A DNA stretch of 64,000 nucleotides from Bacteroides luhongzhouii (GTDB lineage: Bacteria > Bacteroidota > Bacteroidia > Bacteroidales > Bacteroidaceae). A model generated the notes under the pieces. That model had not been told where the DNA came from. It saw only the letters and a program-made list of their open reading frames with translations, and did not search any database. The DNA lies in the NCBI RefSeq assembly GCF_009193295.2, contig NZ_CP059973.1:2852001-2916000 (forward strand). The letters are read 5' to 3'. The first letter of the stretch is position 1. The number at the start of each line of letters is the position of its first letter. This document shows, piece after piece, positions 16,199-25,374 of the stretch. The translations under genes and the position numbers were made by a program.

Positions 16199-18850
16199 TT
16201 ATTTTTTGTTGATCGTTTGTATCGTCCGGCATACCTTTCCGTTTTTATCCACACCTTCTATGATAATATCCTCCGGTGCAGTGCTGTCCGGAGTATAATA
16301 TTCTATAGTTGCTTTTCCGTCTGCATCTAGTTGTAAGGATGGATTCCAGTAGATAGTGCTTCGTAAATCCGAGCGTTGATCGTTCTTTTTCTCGGGAGTA
16401 TCATAAGTCGGTTGATAGAACTCTACTGAATCGCTATATCCCAATGGAGTACATGTGATAATGCCCTGTGCCGGTCTTGCCGGAAGATCCTTGCCGTCTT
16501 TCAGTGTGATGACAATAGCACCTGCTGAACCTCGGGAACCTAATATCGCTGCGTCAGCACCGCGAAGAAGGCTCAAACTGGACATGTCACTGGTTTGAAT
16601 CATGGTCAATATGTCGTTGTCGTCTTCATAGACAACATCATCAATGACGATGACGGGTTGTTCGGGATTGTTGCGGATATGTATTTCGTTTCCGTTTGTC
16701 ACACTGACCCCTGGAAGCCTGCTGACTGCATCAAAGGCTGTTTGTGCCCCGAATCCTTCAAGCCTTTCTCCTTCGATAGTGTAGGTGTTTATTCCTCCTG
16801 TATAAATACTTTCCGAGCTGGCTTTCTTGCGATTTCCTGTAACCACCACCTCTTTCAGGTTGTATACTCTCATCCCGCCTTCCATATAATACTGGTCGCG
16901 GGTATTAAGCAAATAATCTTCCATGAAAGTGGTGGTTCCGTCATAGAAAGGAGACTTGTGTGAGGCAACCGGATATGGAGGAGTATCAATCACAATATCC
17001 ACTCCGGCGAATCCTCTTTTGGTGCGTGCCTGAACCAGGAAAGTCGTACTATCTCTGAAAGAGGTATTGGCGATAAATTCTCCCTTGTCATTTGTGGTAG
17101 TAGTGATAACGATGTTTCTTTTTGGGGCCAAAATACAAATAGGACCTTGTTTTACATTGCCTCCAAAGAATCCCTTGATACGTCCGCTGATAGTTTGTCC
17201 CTTTTCTATATAGTTGGTAAGGTTTAATGAAGGCGAAGTCAGTACATTCCGGATATGGTGTCTTCGCCATCCGTGCGTCATCATCAAGAAGTCTATCGTG
17301 CGGAGAGTACGCAGGTCTTGCTGAAGAACATAATACCCCGGATTTTCTACATATCCTTTCAAATCTGAAGTTAGTAGAAGATTGGATATGATATTATCTG
17401 CAAGCGAGTCCGATTGTATGCTTCTTCTGTCTGTAATGCTGACGGAGAAACTACCTTCTACCGGAGTTCCATTATCATCCTTTGCTGAAATTTGCAAGGA
17501 AACCTTTTCTCTTTTCCCGTATGTCGGCTTATCCGCAAGAATTTGCCATTGATGTGGATTCCGGTCGGGTACGAAAACTAAACGTTCACTAAGTGCGTTT
17601 CCCTGTTGGTCAATTAACATAAAATGGGTGATACCTGCGTTGAATAAACTGTCATTCATTTTTCCAAAAGTTCTGTTGGCACTGACTGGTTGCAGGATTG
17701 CCAGCTTCCCACGAGTGTGTGCAATCAAGAATAACTTTTGAGGCCACTGGGTAGCTTCTGTTTTTTGGATTTCGTAGCGTATTTCCTTTTTGTAATGCGT
17801 CATGGAAAGAGTGATTCCTTTTTCTTCTGCGGCCGGAAGATCAAATCGCTTGGTAATGCCGTCACTAGATTTGGCAATCACATAATAGGAATTCCCTGCA
17901 ATCGGATTCAAGGTGAAAACTCCCATACCATCATGCTCCGAGCGAAAAGCAGTTAAGGTGTCTCCTTTTGCATCGAACAGAAATCCTTCTATTTCTGTGG
18001 AAAAACCATCCGATCCTTGAGCCTTGAAAGCAATATTCTGATGAGCAACGGTCAAGAGAGCTCCACCTTCCGGGAAGAACTTAACATCAAAGTCTTTTGT
18101 AAATGAAGGCAGATAGAAAGTTCTCTTATAAATATATTGAGGGTCGTCAAATTCTACTTCAATGTGGCGCGTGGCAATAGGCTTCAGATCCGGCAGGGAA
18201 ATAGAAATCATCCCATTCTCGTCTGTCTTTCTTTTACCTTTGTCTTTAATCTTCCCATTTTCAATGTAGCGGTAGCGGATGGCGGTATTTTCGAAAGCCT
18301 CTTGGGTATTGCTGGTAAATTTTATCTTGGCTGTATAATGTGATTCGTCTTCTTGCTGATACTCAATGTTTGAAACAATCGTGTTGTCAATCGAATTACC
18401 GATTTTCAGATTACGTGAATAAAAGAATTCCGGTTCCTGATTAAGCATCCAGTTGCTATATCCCCGCAAATAATAATCACCTGCCGGGAGAGTGGGAGGG
18501 AGCGTGAAAGCGTTATGAAAACCCAGTGAATCTCTACGAATCTTCTTGCGTTCTACGATAGAGTCGGAACGGTTGACAAGCTCCGTAATGATGAAGTTAC
18601 TTTGCGTATTGTCTTGATGGGTAACAGAGTTTACCAGATATCCCTTAAACCATATTTTTTCTCCTGCCCCATAAAATGGCTTGTCCAGATGTAAGTACAG
18701 CTTCTCTTGTGGAACTTTTTCCAGTAGATTAAAATACGCAATAATGGTATCTTGTACGTTTTGTCCCGACAATGGGGCAAAACAGAACAGTATTCCGAAA
18801 AAGAAAGCTGTTAAGCCTCTATGGATAGAAAATGTAGTTTTGTTTTTCAT
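16199..18850 (-). CDS. Secreted MG2-like / TonB-plug domain protein without a barrel
   Basis: This 883-residue protein has a signal peptide (about 1-29), an N-terminal macroglobulin MG2-like region (EKLYLHLDKPFYGAGEKIWFKGYL at about 49-72), several beta-sandwich stretches and a TonB-receptor plug-like domain (about 690-800: LKEVVVTGNRKK, FDAVSRLPGVSV, PVIVIDDVVYEDDN, GAIVITLKDG). No 22-strand barrel follows, so it is not a transporter. Proteins of this layout are common in Bacteroidetes and poorly characterised. It is 23 bp downstream of an ABC permease gene, suggesting co-expression at the cell envelope. Function unknown. Confidence 0.75.
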   Translation of the reverse strand: MKNKTTFSIHRGLTAFFFGILFCFAPLSGQNVQDTIIAYFNLLEKVPQEKLYLHLDKPFYGAGEKIWFKGYLVNSVTHQDNTQSNFIITELVNRSDSIVERKKIRRDSLGFHNAFTLPPTLPAGDYYLRGYSNWMLNQEPEFFYSRNLKIGNSIDNTIVSNIEYQQEDESHYTAKIKFTSNTQEAFENTAIRYRYIENGKIKDKGKRKTDENGMISISLPDLKPIATRHIEVEFDDPQYIYKRTFYLPSFTKDFDVKFFPEGGALLTVAHQNIAFKAQGSDGFSTEIEGFLFDAKGDTLTAFRSEHDGMGVFTLNPIAGNSYYVIAKSSDGITKRFDLPAAEEKGITLSMTHYKKEIRYEIQKTEATQWPQKLFLIAHTRGKLAILQPVSANRTFGKMNDSLFNAGITHFMLIDQQGNALSERLVFVPDRNPHQWQILADKPTYGKREKVSLQISAKDDNGTPVEGSFSVSITDRRSIQSDSLADNIISNLLLTSDLKGYVENPGYYVLQQDLRTLRTIDFLMMTHGWRRHHIRNVLTSPSLNLTNYIEKGQTISGRIKGFFGGNVKQGPICILAPKRNIVITTTTNDKGEFIANTSFRDSTTFLVQARTKRGFAGVDIVIDTPPYPVASHKSPFYDGTTTFMEDYLLNTRDQYYMEGGMRVYNLKEVVVTGNRKKASSESIYTGGINTYTIEGERLEGFGAQTAFDAVSRLPGVSVTNGNEIHIRNNPEQPVIVIDDVVYEDDNDILTMIQTSDMSSLSLLRGADAAILGSRGSAGAIVITLKDGKDLPARPAQGIITCTPLGYSDSVEFYQPTYDTPEKKNDQRSDLRSTIYWNPSLQLDADGKATIEYYTPDSTAPEDIIIEGVDKNGKVCRTIQTINKK

Positions 18851-18873
18851 ACGGTATGTGTTTGATGCTACCT

Positions 18874-20079
18874 CTATGATTTGTGCATCCAGATCGAAAG
18901 CACTTTCCTTTTTACTGCCAGTATGTTAATCACCGATACGGCGATGAATAATAGAACGCCCATGCTGATAGCTGCCCATAATGATCCTGTTTCCAGTTGT
19001 GGAAATAACAATCGGATGCTGTCTATGTAGTAACTGCGTAGCCAGGAGACTAATCCGATGGATAATGTGAGTACGATAACATTCAGTCCTACCGTGAGCA
19101 ACTGATAAGGCAATGCTACCTTGTTGGGACTGTACCCGATTAATAACAGACTCTCCAGCTTAGTCGTATTTTTCTGCAAGAGCAAGAAAATGCTCAACAT
19201 CAGGATATAGAATGAAAGAATACTGATAAATAAACCTACTCCCAATACAATGCCTACGATAAGACGGAGGAAATAAGTCGTTTTTCCGGCATCCAGCTTG
19301 CCGTCTTCCGTTTCATATCCTTTCTTTTGAAAATAACTGGCGATGGCTGAATCAGCCGGATTGCTCACTTCGATAATCAACCGCGCCGGCTGCGCTTCTG
19401 CATTCGGTGCGAAATTCTCATTAGCCCATTTCATGAAAGACTGGGGAACAAGAATCGTATTCAGACGATTGGAGAAGCCGACGATGTTTCCTTTGTACTG
19501 TTCCACCCGTCCGTTTCCACGCATCATAATATCCATTTGAATCAGTCCCATTAGTCCTTCCGAGAGCTTGGGGAGACTGCGGCTCTGTGCAAAGCCGAAG
19601 TTATAAAGGTTCAGATAGTTGCGGGGAATAATAATGGGGATGGTATGCGTGCTTTCGTCGAAGTGCCATTTGTCGAGTTTGATGTCGACAAACTCATCAG
19701 GAACAGATTCAAAGAACATATCTGTGGAAAGATGAATACCGGCTTCCTGCATGCCCAACCCTGCCGATACTTTGAATTGAGAAGGAGTGAAGGCGCCTAT
19801 TGTTTTGGTGAACGGTTGTTTCTTCAAATCCGCAATATCTTCGGCAGAAAACGTATTACTCTTTCCGGCAAAAGAACCGAGTGTACTGATTTTCTTTGTA
19901 GCTATGATGAAATCCTTTTTCATAAAGCTGTCTCCTTCGGTGAATACCGGAATGACATCTTTATAAAACTGCACACTAAGCAATACAATCATCATGCCGA
20001 ATAGATTGGCTAAAAAGAAACCGGCTAGTTGACCGATACTGATATGTTGGCGGAGGAGTTTCCAGACAAGAGTTGGCAT
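18874..20079 (-). CDS. FtsX/MacB-type ABC transporter permease
   Basis: This 401-residue membrane protein has one transmembrane helix near the N-terminus (about 17-37, GQLAGFFLANLFGMMIVLLS), a large extracytoplasmic domain (about 40-270) and three C-terminal helices (about 275-305, 325-350 and 370-390). This is the 1+3 layout of FtsX/MacB/LolC-family permeases. The ATPase partner is encoded 105 bp upstream in the same direction. Such systems move lipids or lipoproteins or act as mechanotransmitters; the substrate here is unknown. The gene after it encodes the MG2/plug protein. Confidence 0.85.
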   Translation of the reverse strand: MPTLVWKLLRQHISIGQLAGFFLANLFGMMIVLLSVQFYKDVIPVFTEGDSFMKKDFIIATKKISTLGSFAGKSNTFSAEDIADLKKQPFTKTIGAFTPSQFKVSAGLGMQEAGIHLSTDMFFESVPDEFVDIKLDKWHFDESTHTIPIIIPRNYLNLYNFGFAQSRSLPKLSEGLMGLIQMDIMMRGNGRVEQYKGNIVGFSNRLNTILVPQSFMKWANENFAPNAEAQPARLIIEVSNPADSAIASYFQKKGYETEDGKLDAGKTTYFLRLIVGIVLGVGLFISILSFYILMLSIFLLLQKNTTKLESLLLIGYSPNKVALPYQLLTVGLNVIVLTLSIGLVSWLRSYYIDSIRLLFPQLETGSLWAAISMGVLLFIAVSVINILAVKRKVLSIWMHKS

Positions 20080-20184
20080 TTTATTTACGATTTTACAATT
20101 TACGATTTGAAATGTTGCAGTGAAAAGAAACCGATGATTTTCTCACTTATCATTTCCCGCTCATTCTTTGTTATTTATCACTTG

Positions 20185-20829
20185 TTACAGTTGAAGTATA
20201 TGGTTATAAGGCAATTCGATATGTTTACCGATGGAGGTTGCGATTACTCCTGCCCCTTGCGCCTTTGCCTCGGCAATGATAAGTTCGCCCATGATGCGGC
20301 TGTTATCATCATCCAGGTGGCTGATCGGTTCGTCCAGAAATAAAAAATCGAACGGCTGGCAGAGTGCCCGGATAAAGGCGACACGTTGCTGCTGTCCGAA
20401 AGATAGCTTGCCGGCTTTTACATTAATTTTATCTGCGATACCCAGTCGCTCGAAGAATGATAAGATTTCTTTTTTCTTTTTGCATCCGGTAAGGTTATTC
20501 TTCAATTGCACATTTTCAAGAGCGGTCAGTTCTGTGAAGATGCGTAAATCTTGAAAAAGCATACTTAGTGAATGCTTTCTTAGGTCGACCCATTGCTTCA
20601 CGGAGTATGCTTTGATATTGGTTTCATCGAAATTAATAATCCCCTGATAGTCGTTGCGATAACCGTAGATATAGCTGCACAACGAAGATTTGCCGGTGCC
20701 GGAAGCAGCTTCAATCAGATACATTTCTTCTTTCCGGAAGATAAGATCCTGATGCCATACATCCGAAGTCACCGAATTACGGTCAGCAAACACTTGGGGA
20801 AGTGTTTGCTGCAGGTGAATACTATTCAT
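20185..20829 (-). CDS. ABC transporter ATP-binding protein
   Basis: This 214-residue cytoplasmic ATPase has a Walker A motif (ASGTGKSS at about 42-49), a Q-loop (LSMLFQDLRIF), the signature LSFGQQQR at about 143-150, a Walker B (FDFLFLDEP) and an H-loop-like region near the end. It is LolD/MacB-sized. It pairs with the FtsX-type permease encoded just downstream and follows the DUF4836 gene by 20 bp, all on the minus strand. Confidence 0.93.
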   Translation of the reverse strand: MNSIHLQQTLPQVFADRNSVTSDVWHQDLIFRKEEMYLIEAASGTGKSSLCSYIYGYRNDYQGIINFDETNIKAYSVKQWVDLRKHSLSMLFQDLRIFTELTALENVQLKNNLTGCKKKKEILSFFERLGIADKINVKAGKLSFGQQQRVAFIRALCQPFDFLFLDEPISHLDDDNSRIMGELIIAEAKAQGAGVIATSIGKHIELPYNHILQL

Positions 20830-20849
20830 ACCGTTTGTTTACATATTAA

Positions 20850-22397
20850 TTACATGCCGGCAAATTGCTTGGCAAAGTCTACGATTTGTTTGAGAGCGTT
20901 GACGTCTTTATCTTTCAGGCAAAGGTCGATCTCGCTGATTTCTCCTTCTGAACTCATCGACAGATAAGAAACCTTATTGGCTAACTCAATATATGTTTTA
21001 ACTTCCTGTCCTCCGAAACCTGCTACCATTTTAACAACAGGCAAGTCCAGTATTGCTTCAGCGTTGATTGCTACAAAGATGGTTTTTCCCTTCATATCCG
21101 ATGTGTATGGAGCGTCTTTTATCGATTTGTCGGCAGCTTTACCTACGTTCTTGTAGAGTAACTCATCGTTGGTAGCATACATTTGTTTATCCTTGATACC
21201 GAAGAATATATTCATACCTTTTGTTTTGTAGACATATTCGTCCTTGCCAAGTTGAATGATATCTTCCCCTCTTTTCATTCCCAATGACTGCTTGTTCTTA
21301 TAAATTGTTTCGAGGGCATTACCGTTTTTAACGTCAGCATACATCATGAAAGTAGGAGCACTGTTCATCGTTACGTTGATTAACCCGGCAGAAATATCAC
21401 CATTGAATGAGCCGAACAACTCTTTTACTTCGTCTGCTTTGGCAATAGATACTGTATTGCGGAATTCTTTATTCTCGCTCAACAAATTATAAAGCCCTTC
21501 TCCTTTCACACCTACATTGAAGAACATCAGTGTGGAAGACGGGAAGTATTTAACGAAAGTGTTGTTTGCTTTTCCAAATGACTCCATTTGTTTTTTTATA
21601 AGAGCTTTCACGGCTTCGTTTTCAGTATAGTTTTCTGTTTTGAGGGCAATCTTGCCTTTCTCAAAATTCAGTCCTCCTACAAGAGTGATGTCCTCTGCTT
21701 TCACCTCGGTTGGTAACCCCATGCTTATCTGGTTGCGGTAGGTTGCAGGAATAGCTTCCATAGAAGCAAGGAAGTTAATATCACTTTTCTGCTTTTCCAT
21801 TTTTTGGAAAGCTCCGGATTTTACAATGCTGTTATCTGCCGTCTGTTTCAACAGATTAGTGATGGCTTCTTTGGCTTTGTCAGTTTGAGTCGTTCCGCTT
21901 ACATTAACAACCAGTACAGTAGAATTATTGAAAGCGAGCAAACCACCGTTCATCGTTGTAAAACTGTAACCGTCAGCTTCGCCTACCGGCTGGCAGATTT
22001 GTTCTTTGGCCATGACATCGAGTGAAGCATGAAGGTCGTCCTCATTGTTCACTTTACCTACAACAGTGGGGTAAGGGAAAGAAGAGGAAGAGAATACATA
22101 GAATGGAGATGCTACATCGATTCCCGATTCACCCGGATTCTTCATGACCTTTTCCAGTTGTTGGAAGGTAGCGGCATTCATTCCGCTTTTCAGTGCTTCC
22201 AGTACTTTTTGTTTTGCAGCTTCATTCTCTTTGTCATCCAATCCCGCTTTGCTAGCAAGGGATTTGAGGTTGATAGAGGCAACTACCGAAGCGTCAGCCG
22301 GTATCACATTGGTATATTCCGATGTTTTGGAACATGCTGCCAGAAAAACAATCAGTACTGCCAGTACCGAGAGTCGTGAAATCGTTTTCTTTGCCAT
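20850..22397 (-). CDS. DUF4836-family lipoprotein
   Basis: From ATG at 22397 (MAKKTISRLS) the protein has 515 residues with a clean lipoprotein signal ending LAACSKTSEY; an upstream in-frame ATG at 22427 would add ten residues before the basic N-region and is less likely. The body (NVIPADASVVASINLKSL, PFYVFSSSSFPYPTVVGKV, later FFGIKDKQMYATND) matches the Bacteroidetes DUF4836 family of unknown function. It is in a run of minus-strand genes between rsmE and the ABC ATPase gene. No catalytic motif was seen. Confidence 0.8.
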   Translation of the reverse strand: MAKKTISRLSVLAVLIVFLAACSKTSEYTNVIPADASVVASINLKSLASKAGLDDKENEAAKQKVLEALKSGMNAATFQQLEKVMKNPGESGIDVASPFYVFSSSSFPYPTVVGKVNNEDDLHASLDVMAKEQICQPVGEADGYSFTTMNGGLLAFNNSTVLVVNVSGTTQTDKAKEAITNLLKQTADNSIVKSGAFQKMEKQKSDINFLASMEAIPATYRNQISMGLPTEVKAEDITLVGGLNFEKGKIALKTENYTENEAVKALIKKQMESFGKANNTFVKYFPSSTLMFFNVGVKGEGLYNLLSENKEFRNTVSIAKADEVKELFGSFNGDISAGLINVTMNSAPTFMMYADVKNGNALETIYKNKQSLGMKRGEDIIQLGKDEYVYKTKGMNIFFGIKDKQMYATNDELLYKNVGKAADKSIKDAPYTSDMKGKTIFVAINAEAILDLPVVKMVAGFGGQEVKTYIELANKVSYLSMSSEGEISEIDLCLKDKDVNALKQIVDFAKQFAGM

Positions 22398-22448
22398 ACT
22401 TATGTTATTTAAAAGTTGTATAATCATTGATTCAGACGTTTCTTTTCA

Positions 22449-23147
22449 TTATTGATTTTGTAGATTCAACGTATGGCAGGCCACTAGTGCGGCTGTTTCT
22501 GTACGGAGTCGTGATTTGCCCAAACTGATCGGAATAAATCCCTGTTCGATGGCTTTTTTCACTTCTTCTTCGCTGAAATCTCCTTCAGGTCCCACTAGGA
22601 CAAGGGCGTCTTCTCCGGGTTTTAGGACATTCTTCAATAAAGGTTTCTCACCTTCGTAACAGTGGGCGATAAACTTCTGTCCTTTGAACTCCTGTCTGAT
22701 GAACTGATCGAATTCGATCATTTCGTTCAATTTAGGCAGTCGTGCCTTGAGAGATTGTTTGATTGCTGAAATGAGAATCTTTTCAATACGTTCGGTCTTG
22801 ATGACTTTACGTTCCGAGAAACGGCAGTTGAGGAAAGTCAGTTCGTCAAATCCGATTTCGGTAGCTTTCTCTGCAAACCATTCGTTACGGTCCATATTTT
22901 TTGTCGGTGCCATGGCGATGTGCAAATGGCACGGCCATAACGGTTCCTGAAAAATAGTTTCTTTGATCGTTACGAAACAACGTTTGTTGGTCGCAACAGT
23001 AATTTCAGCTTTGTAGAAGTTACCCTTACCGTCGGTAAGAGTGATTTCATCTCCGATGCCTAATCGCAGAACACGGGTACAGTGTTGTGCTTCCTCTTCG
23101 GGAAGTTCGTTGTTTTTCTGTATATCGGGAGTATAAAATACGTGCAT
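22449..23147 (-). CDS. rsmE: 16S rRNA m3U1498 methyltransferase RsmE
   Basis: This 232-residue SPOUT-family enzyme has an N-terminal PUA-like domain (HCTRVLRLGIGDEITLTDG) and a C-terminal knotted methyltransferase domain with LVGPEGDFSEEEV (about 181-193) and SLGKSRLRTETAALVA (about 207-222), which build the SAM site. It methylates U1498 (E. coli numbering) in the decoding region of 16S rRNA. It is separated by 8 bp from the bifunctional nuclease gene and is probably co-transcribed with it. Confidence 0.95.
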   Translation of the reverse strand: MHVFYTPDIQKNNELPEEEAQHCTRVLRLGIGDEITLTDGKGNFYKAEITVATNKRCFVTIKETIFQEPLWPCHLHIAMAPTKNMDRNEWFAEKATEIGFDELTFLNCRFSERKVIKTERIEKILISAIKQSLKARLPKLNEMIEFDQFIRQEFKGQKFIAHCYEGEKPLLKNVLKPGEDALVLVGPEGDFSEEEVKKAIEQGFIPISLGKSRLRTETAALVACHTLNLQNQ

Positions 23148-23155
23148 AATATTAC

Positions 23156-23749
23156 TTACTGATTTTTATTTCTTGAATTGATTTGGTCACGTATCCGGGC
23201 GGCTAATTCATAATTCTCATCTTTGATAGCCTGTTCCAGTGCTTCCTCAAGTGTTCTGGAAGTAGCACCAGGCAAATCATGTTCTTCTTCAGCCTCTTTG
23301 TCGTTGTCCGTTTCTTCAGAACGGGTTCTTGCTTCCGACGATATGTGAAGACATTCTTGTTCAAGAATCGATTCATAAATAAGGATCGGGCAGTCGGCAC
23401 GCACAGCCAACGCAACAGCGTCTGAAGTCCGTGCATCGATACGTATAATCTCTTCGTCTTTTTTAAGGTAAATATAGGAGTAGAAAATACCATCCTTTGC
23501 TTTGTAAATTAATACACGTATCAGACTGGTACCCAATATGGTGAGGCTTGTTATAAACAGATCATGTGTCAACGGGCGGGGAGTTTTTACTCCCTTCAGG
23601 TATAAAGCGGTAGCCTGGGCTTCCGCGGGACCGATGATGATAGGCAGTTGCCGTTCACCGTCCACTTCGCCTAATAGCATAGCAAACGCGCCTACTTGCG
23701 CCTGGCTGTTCGTGATATTTATAACTTGTAATTCTACCTTTTTGTCCAT
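23156..23749 (-). CDS. Bifunctional nuclease family protein with UVR motif
   Basis: This 197-residue protein has a DUF151/bifunctional-nuclease domain (about 1-140: LPIIIGPAEAQATALYLKG, HDLFITSL, IDARTSDAVALAVRADCPI) and a C-terminal UvrB/C-like motif (about 165-195: LEEALEQAIKDENYELAARIRDQI). In other species the domain was reported with DNase and RNase activity; the UVR motif mediates protein contacts. The gene lies 13 bp after the nucleoside transporter gene and 8 bp before rsmE. Confidence 0.9.
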   Translation of the reverse strand: MDKKVELQVINITNSQAQVGAFAMLLGEVDGERQLPIIIGPAEAQATALYLKGVKTPRPLTHDLFITSLTILGTSLIRVLIYKAKDGIFYSYIYLKKDEEIIRIDARTSDAVALAVRADCPILIYESILEQECLHISSEARTRSEETDNDKEAEEEHDLPGATSRTLEEALEQAIKDENYELAARIRDQINSRNKNQ

Positions 23750-23762
23750 CGTTCTCTTTTAC

Positions 23763-25013
23763 TTAATTTGTTTTACTCTCCTGCTGGTGTTTATACTTGA
23801 ATACCAAGGCAAACAGAATGCCGATCACCAGGGCATAAGCTGCGAATATCAGCCAGATGTCCATCCATTCGCGACTCACCAGTCTGCCGTCAGCATACAC
23901 AGAGAATGCGTCAACTACCGCACCGCTGGCATATCCACCAATGATGGCTCCCAGTCCGTTGGTCATCATAAAGAATAATCCCTGTGCACTGGCACGGATA
24001 GAAGAATTGGCTTCCTGTTCAACAAACAACGAACCGGAAATGTTGAAGAAATCAAAGGCCATACCATAAACGATCATGGAAAGGATCAGCATCCATAGTC
24101 CCGATCCCGGATCTCCGAAGCCGAACAGTCCAAACCGGAACACCCAGGCAAACATACTGATCAGCATGACCTGTTTGATTCCGAAATGACGCAGGAAGAA
24201 AGGTATGGCGAGAATAAACAGTGTTTCCGACATTTGTGAGATGGATAGTAGGATTACCGAATGTTTCACTCCGAATGATTCTGCATATTCGGGGATGCTG
24301 GCAAAGCTACTAAGGAAAAGATCACCGTAAGTATTTGTAATCTGCAATGCCGCACCTAAAAGCATGGAGAAAAGGAAGAAAATAGCCATCTTCTTTTTCT
24401 TGAATAACACCAGCGCATCCAGACCGAAAGCGGAGAGCCATGATTTGTTTTCTGATTTAGCCGGTCGGCAAGCCGGGAGGGTGAAAGAATAAAGCCCGAG
24501 CAGTAACGCGGAAGCGCCGCCTACATAAAGCTGTGCACTTGAATTCTTAAATCCGGTAAGGTCGACCGCCCACATGGCACAGATAAAACCGATTGTCCCC
24601 CATACACGGATAGGGGGGAAGTCTTTAATCAGGTCACATTTATATTGTTCCAGTGCATTGTACGATACTGTGTTAGCCAGGGATAGCGTGGGCATATATA
24701 CCAACAGGTTGAGTAACATTGCCCAATACATTTGGTCATATCCTGTTACGGTAGAAGCATAGAAGAGGCATCCGGCTCCTGCGATATGGCAAAGCCCGTA
24801 TAAACGTTCTGCATTAAACCATTTATCGGCAATAATACCGATAATACCCGGCATTACCAAAGAGGCAATCCCCATAGTGGCGAAAATGGCTCCGATCTGT
24901 CCTCCTTCGAAATGGAGTTCTCTTCCCATATAGCCACCTAATGATATTAACCAGGACCCCCATACAAAGAATTGCAGGAAGTTCATAATAATCAAACGAA
25001 CTTTTATACTCAT
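23763..25013 (-). CDS. Nucleoside:H+ symporter of the NupG/MFS type
   Basis: From ATG at 25013 (MSIKVRLIIMNFLQFFVWGSW) the protein has 416 residues and about 12 transmembrane helices. NFLQFFVWGSWLISLGGYM, IADKWFNAERLY and LVYMPTLSLANTVSYNAL are typical of NupG/XapB nucleoside transporters. A further in-frame ATG at 25121 is rejected because a -7 box (25057-25064) lies between it and the chosen start. It probably imports nucleosides at the inner membrane and heads an operon with the nuclease and rsmE genes. Confidence 0.9.
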   Translation of the reverse strand: MSIKVRLIIMNFLQFFVWGSWLISLGGYMGRELHFEGGQIGAIFATMGIASLVMPGIIGIIADKWFNAERLYGLCHIAGAGCLFYASTVTGYDQMYWAMLLNLLVYMPTLSLANTVSYNALEQYKCDLIKDFPPIRVWGTIGFICAMWAVDLTGFKNSSAQLYVGGASALLLGLYSFTLPACRPAKSENKSWLSAFGLDALVLFKKKKMAIFFLFSMLLGAALQITNTYGDLFLSSFASIPEYAESFGVKHSVILLSISQMSETLFILAIPFFLRHFGIKQVMLISMFAWVFRFGLFGFGDPGSGLWMLILSMIVYGMAFDFFNISGSLFVEQEANSSIRASAQGLFFMMTNGLGAIIGGYASGAVVDAFSVYADGRLVSREWMDIWLIFAAYALVIGILFALVFKYKHQQESKTN

Positions 25014-25056
25014 GACTTTTTTTAATTTGTGTTTCTCTTCACGTTCATAAACCTTG

Positions 25057-25064
25057 CAAATATA
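25057..25064 (-). promoter_or_regulatory. -7 promoter box of the nucleoside transporter gene
   Basis: On the minus strand this reads TATATTTG, an exact match to the Bacteroides -7 consensus TAnnTTTG, 43 bp upstream of the ATG at 25013. It supports the shorter start of the transporter. Confidence 0.65.
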
Positions 25065-25173
25065 ATATTTTCGTTGAATAGGTGGACAAGTAATTTGATA
25101 AAAAGGGGATAAAAATGGCATAAATGCGAAGAAAAGAGGAGATTTAGTCGTGAAAAAACAAATCAGGGGGGTA

Positions 25174-25246
25174 TAAAAAAAAGAAGGCTATCTATCCCAG
25201 ACAGCCAATCTTTGTTAACCTTAAATCTAATACCATGAAAAACACG
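25174..25246 (-). ncRNA. Putative small RNA with own promoter and terminator
   Basis: On the minus strand a TATCTTTG box (25250-25257) is followed by about 70 nt without an ORF and then by a hairpin (GGCTGTCT 25206-25199 with AGATAGCC 25193-25186) and TTCTTTTTTTT. The unit sits between rlmI and the nucleoside transporter gene. The inner part (CATGGTATTAGATTTAAGG) resembles a sequence I recall as recurring in Bacteroides intergenic regions, so it may belong to a multi-copy sRNA family; I cannot confirm this here. The RNA ends are estimates. Confidence 0.5.
25175..25206 (-). terminator. Rho-independent terminator
   Basis: An 8-bp stem (one G-U pair) with a 5-nt loop is followed on the minus strand by TTCTTTTTTTT. 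It would end both the putative small RNA and read-through from rlmI, isolating the nucleoside transporter operon. Confidence 0.8.
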
Positions 25247-25249
25247 GTG

Positions 25250-25257
25250 CAAAGATA
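25250..25257 (-). promoter_or_regulatory. -7 promoter box of the putative small RNA
   Basis: The minus strand reads TATCTTTG, matching TAnnTTTG, with no coding gene starting before the terminator at 25206-25175. A -33 element is not clear. Confidence 0.55.
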
Positions 25258-25374
25258 TAGGGTTTATGTTATAGAACATAATGTTTTCTCGAAAATATTC
25301 CATTTGTTAACTCTAATTAACTTTGAATCTTCCATTTTTCTGTTACAGCCCTTCTGCTTTACCACAGAATTTGA

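Noticed and set aside
25235..25330. Short plus-strand ORF starting ATGAAAAACACGGTG in the sRNA region
   Set aside because: It lies antisense to the promoter-terminator unit of the putative small RNA and has no plausible product.
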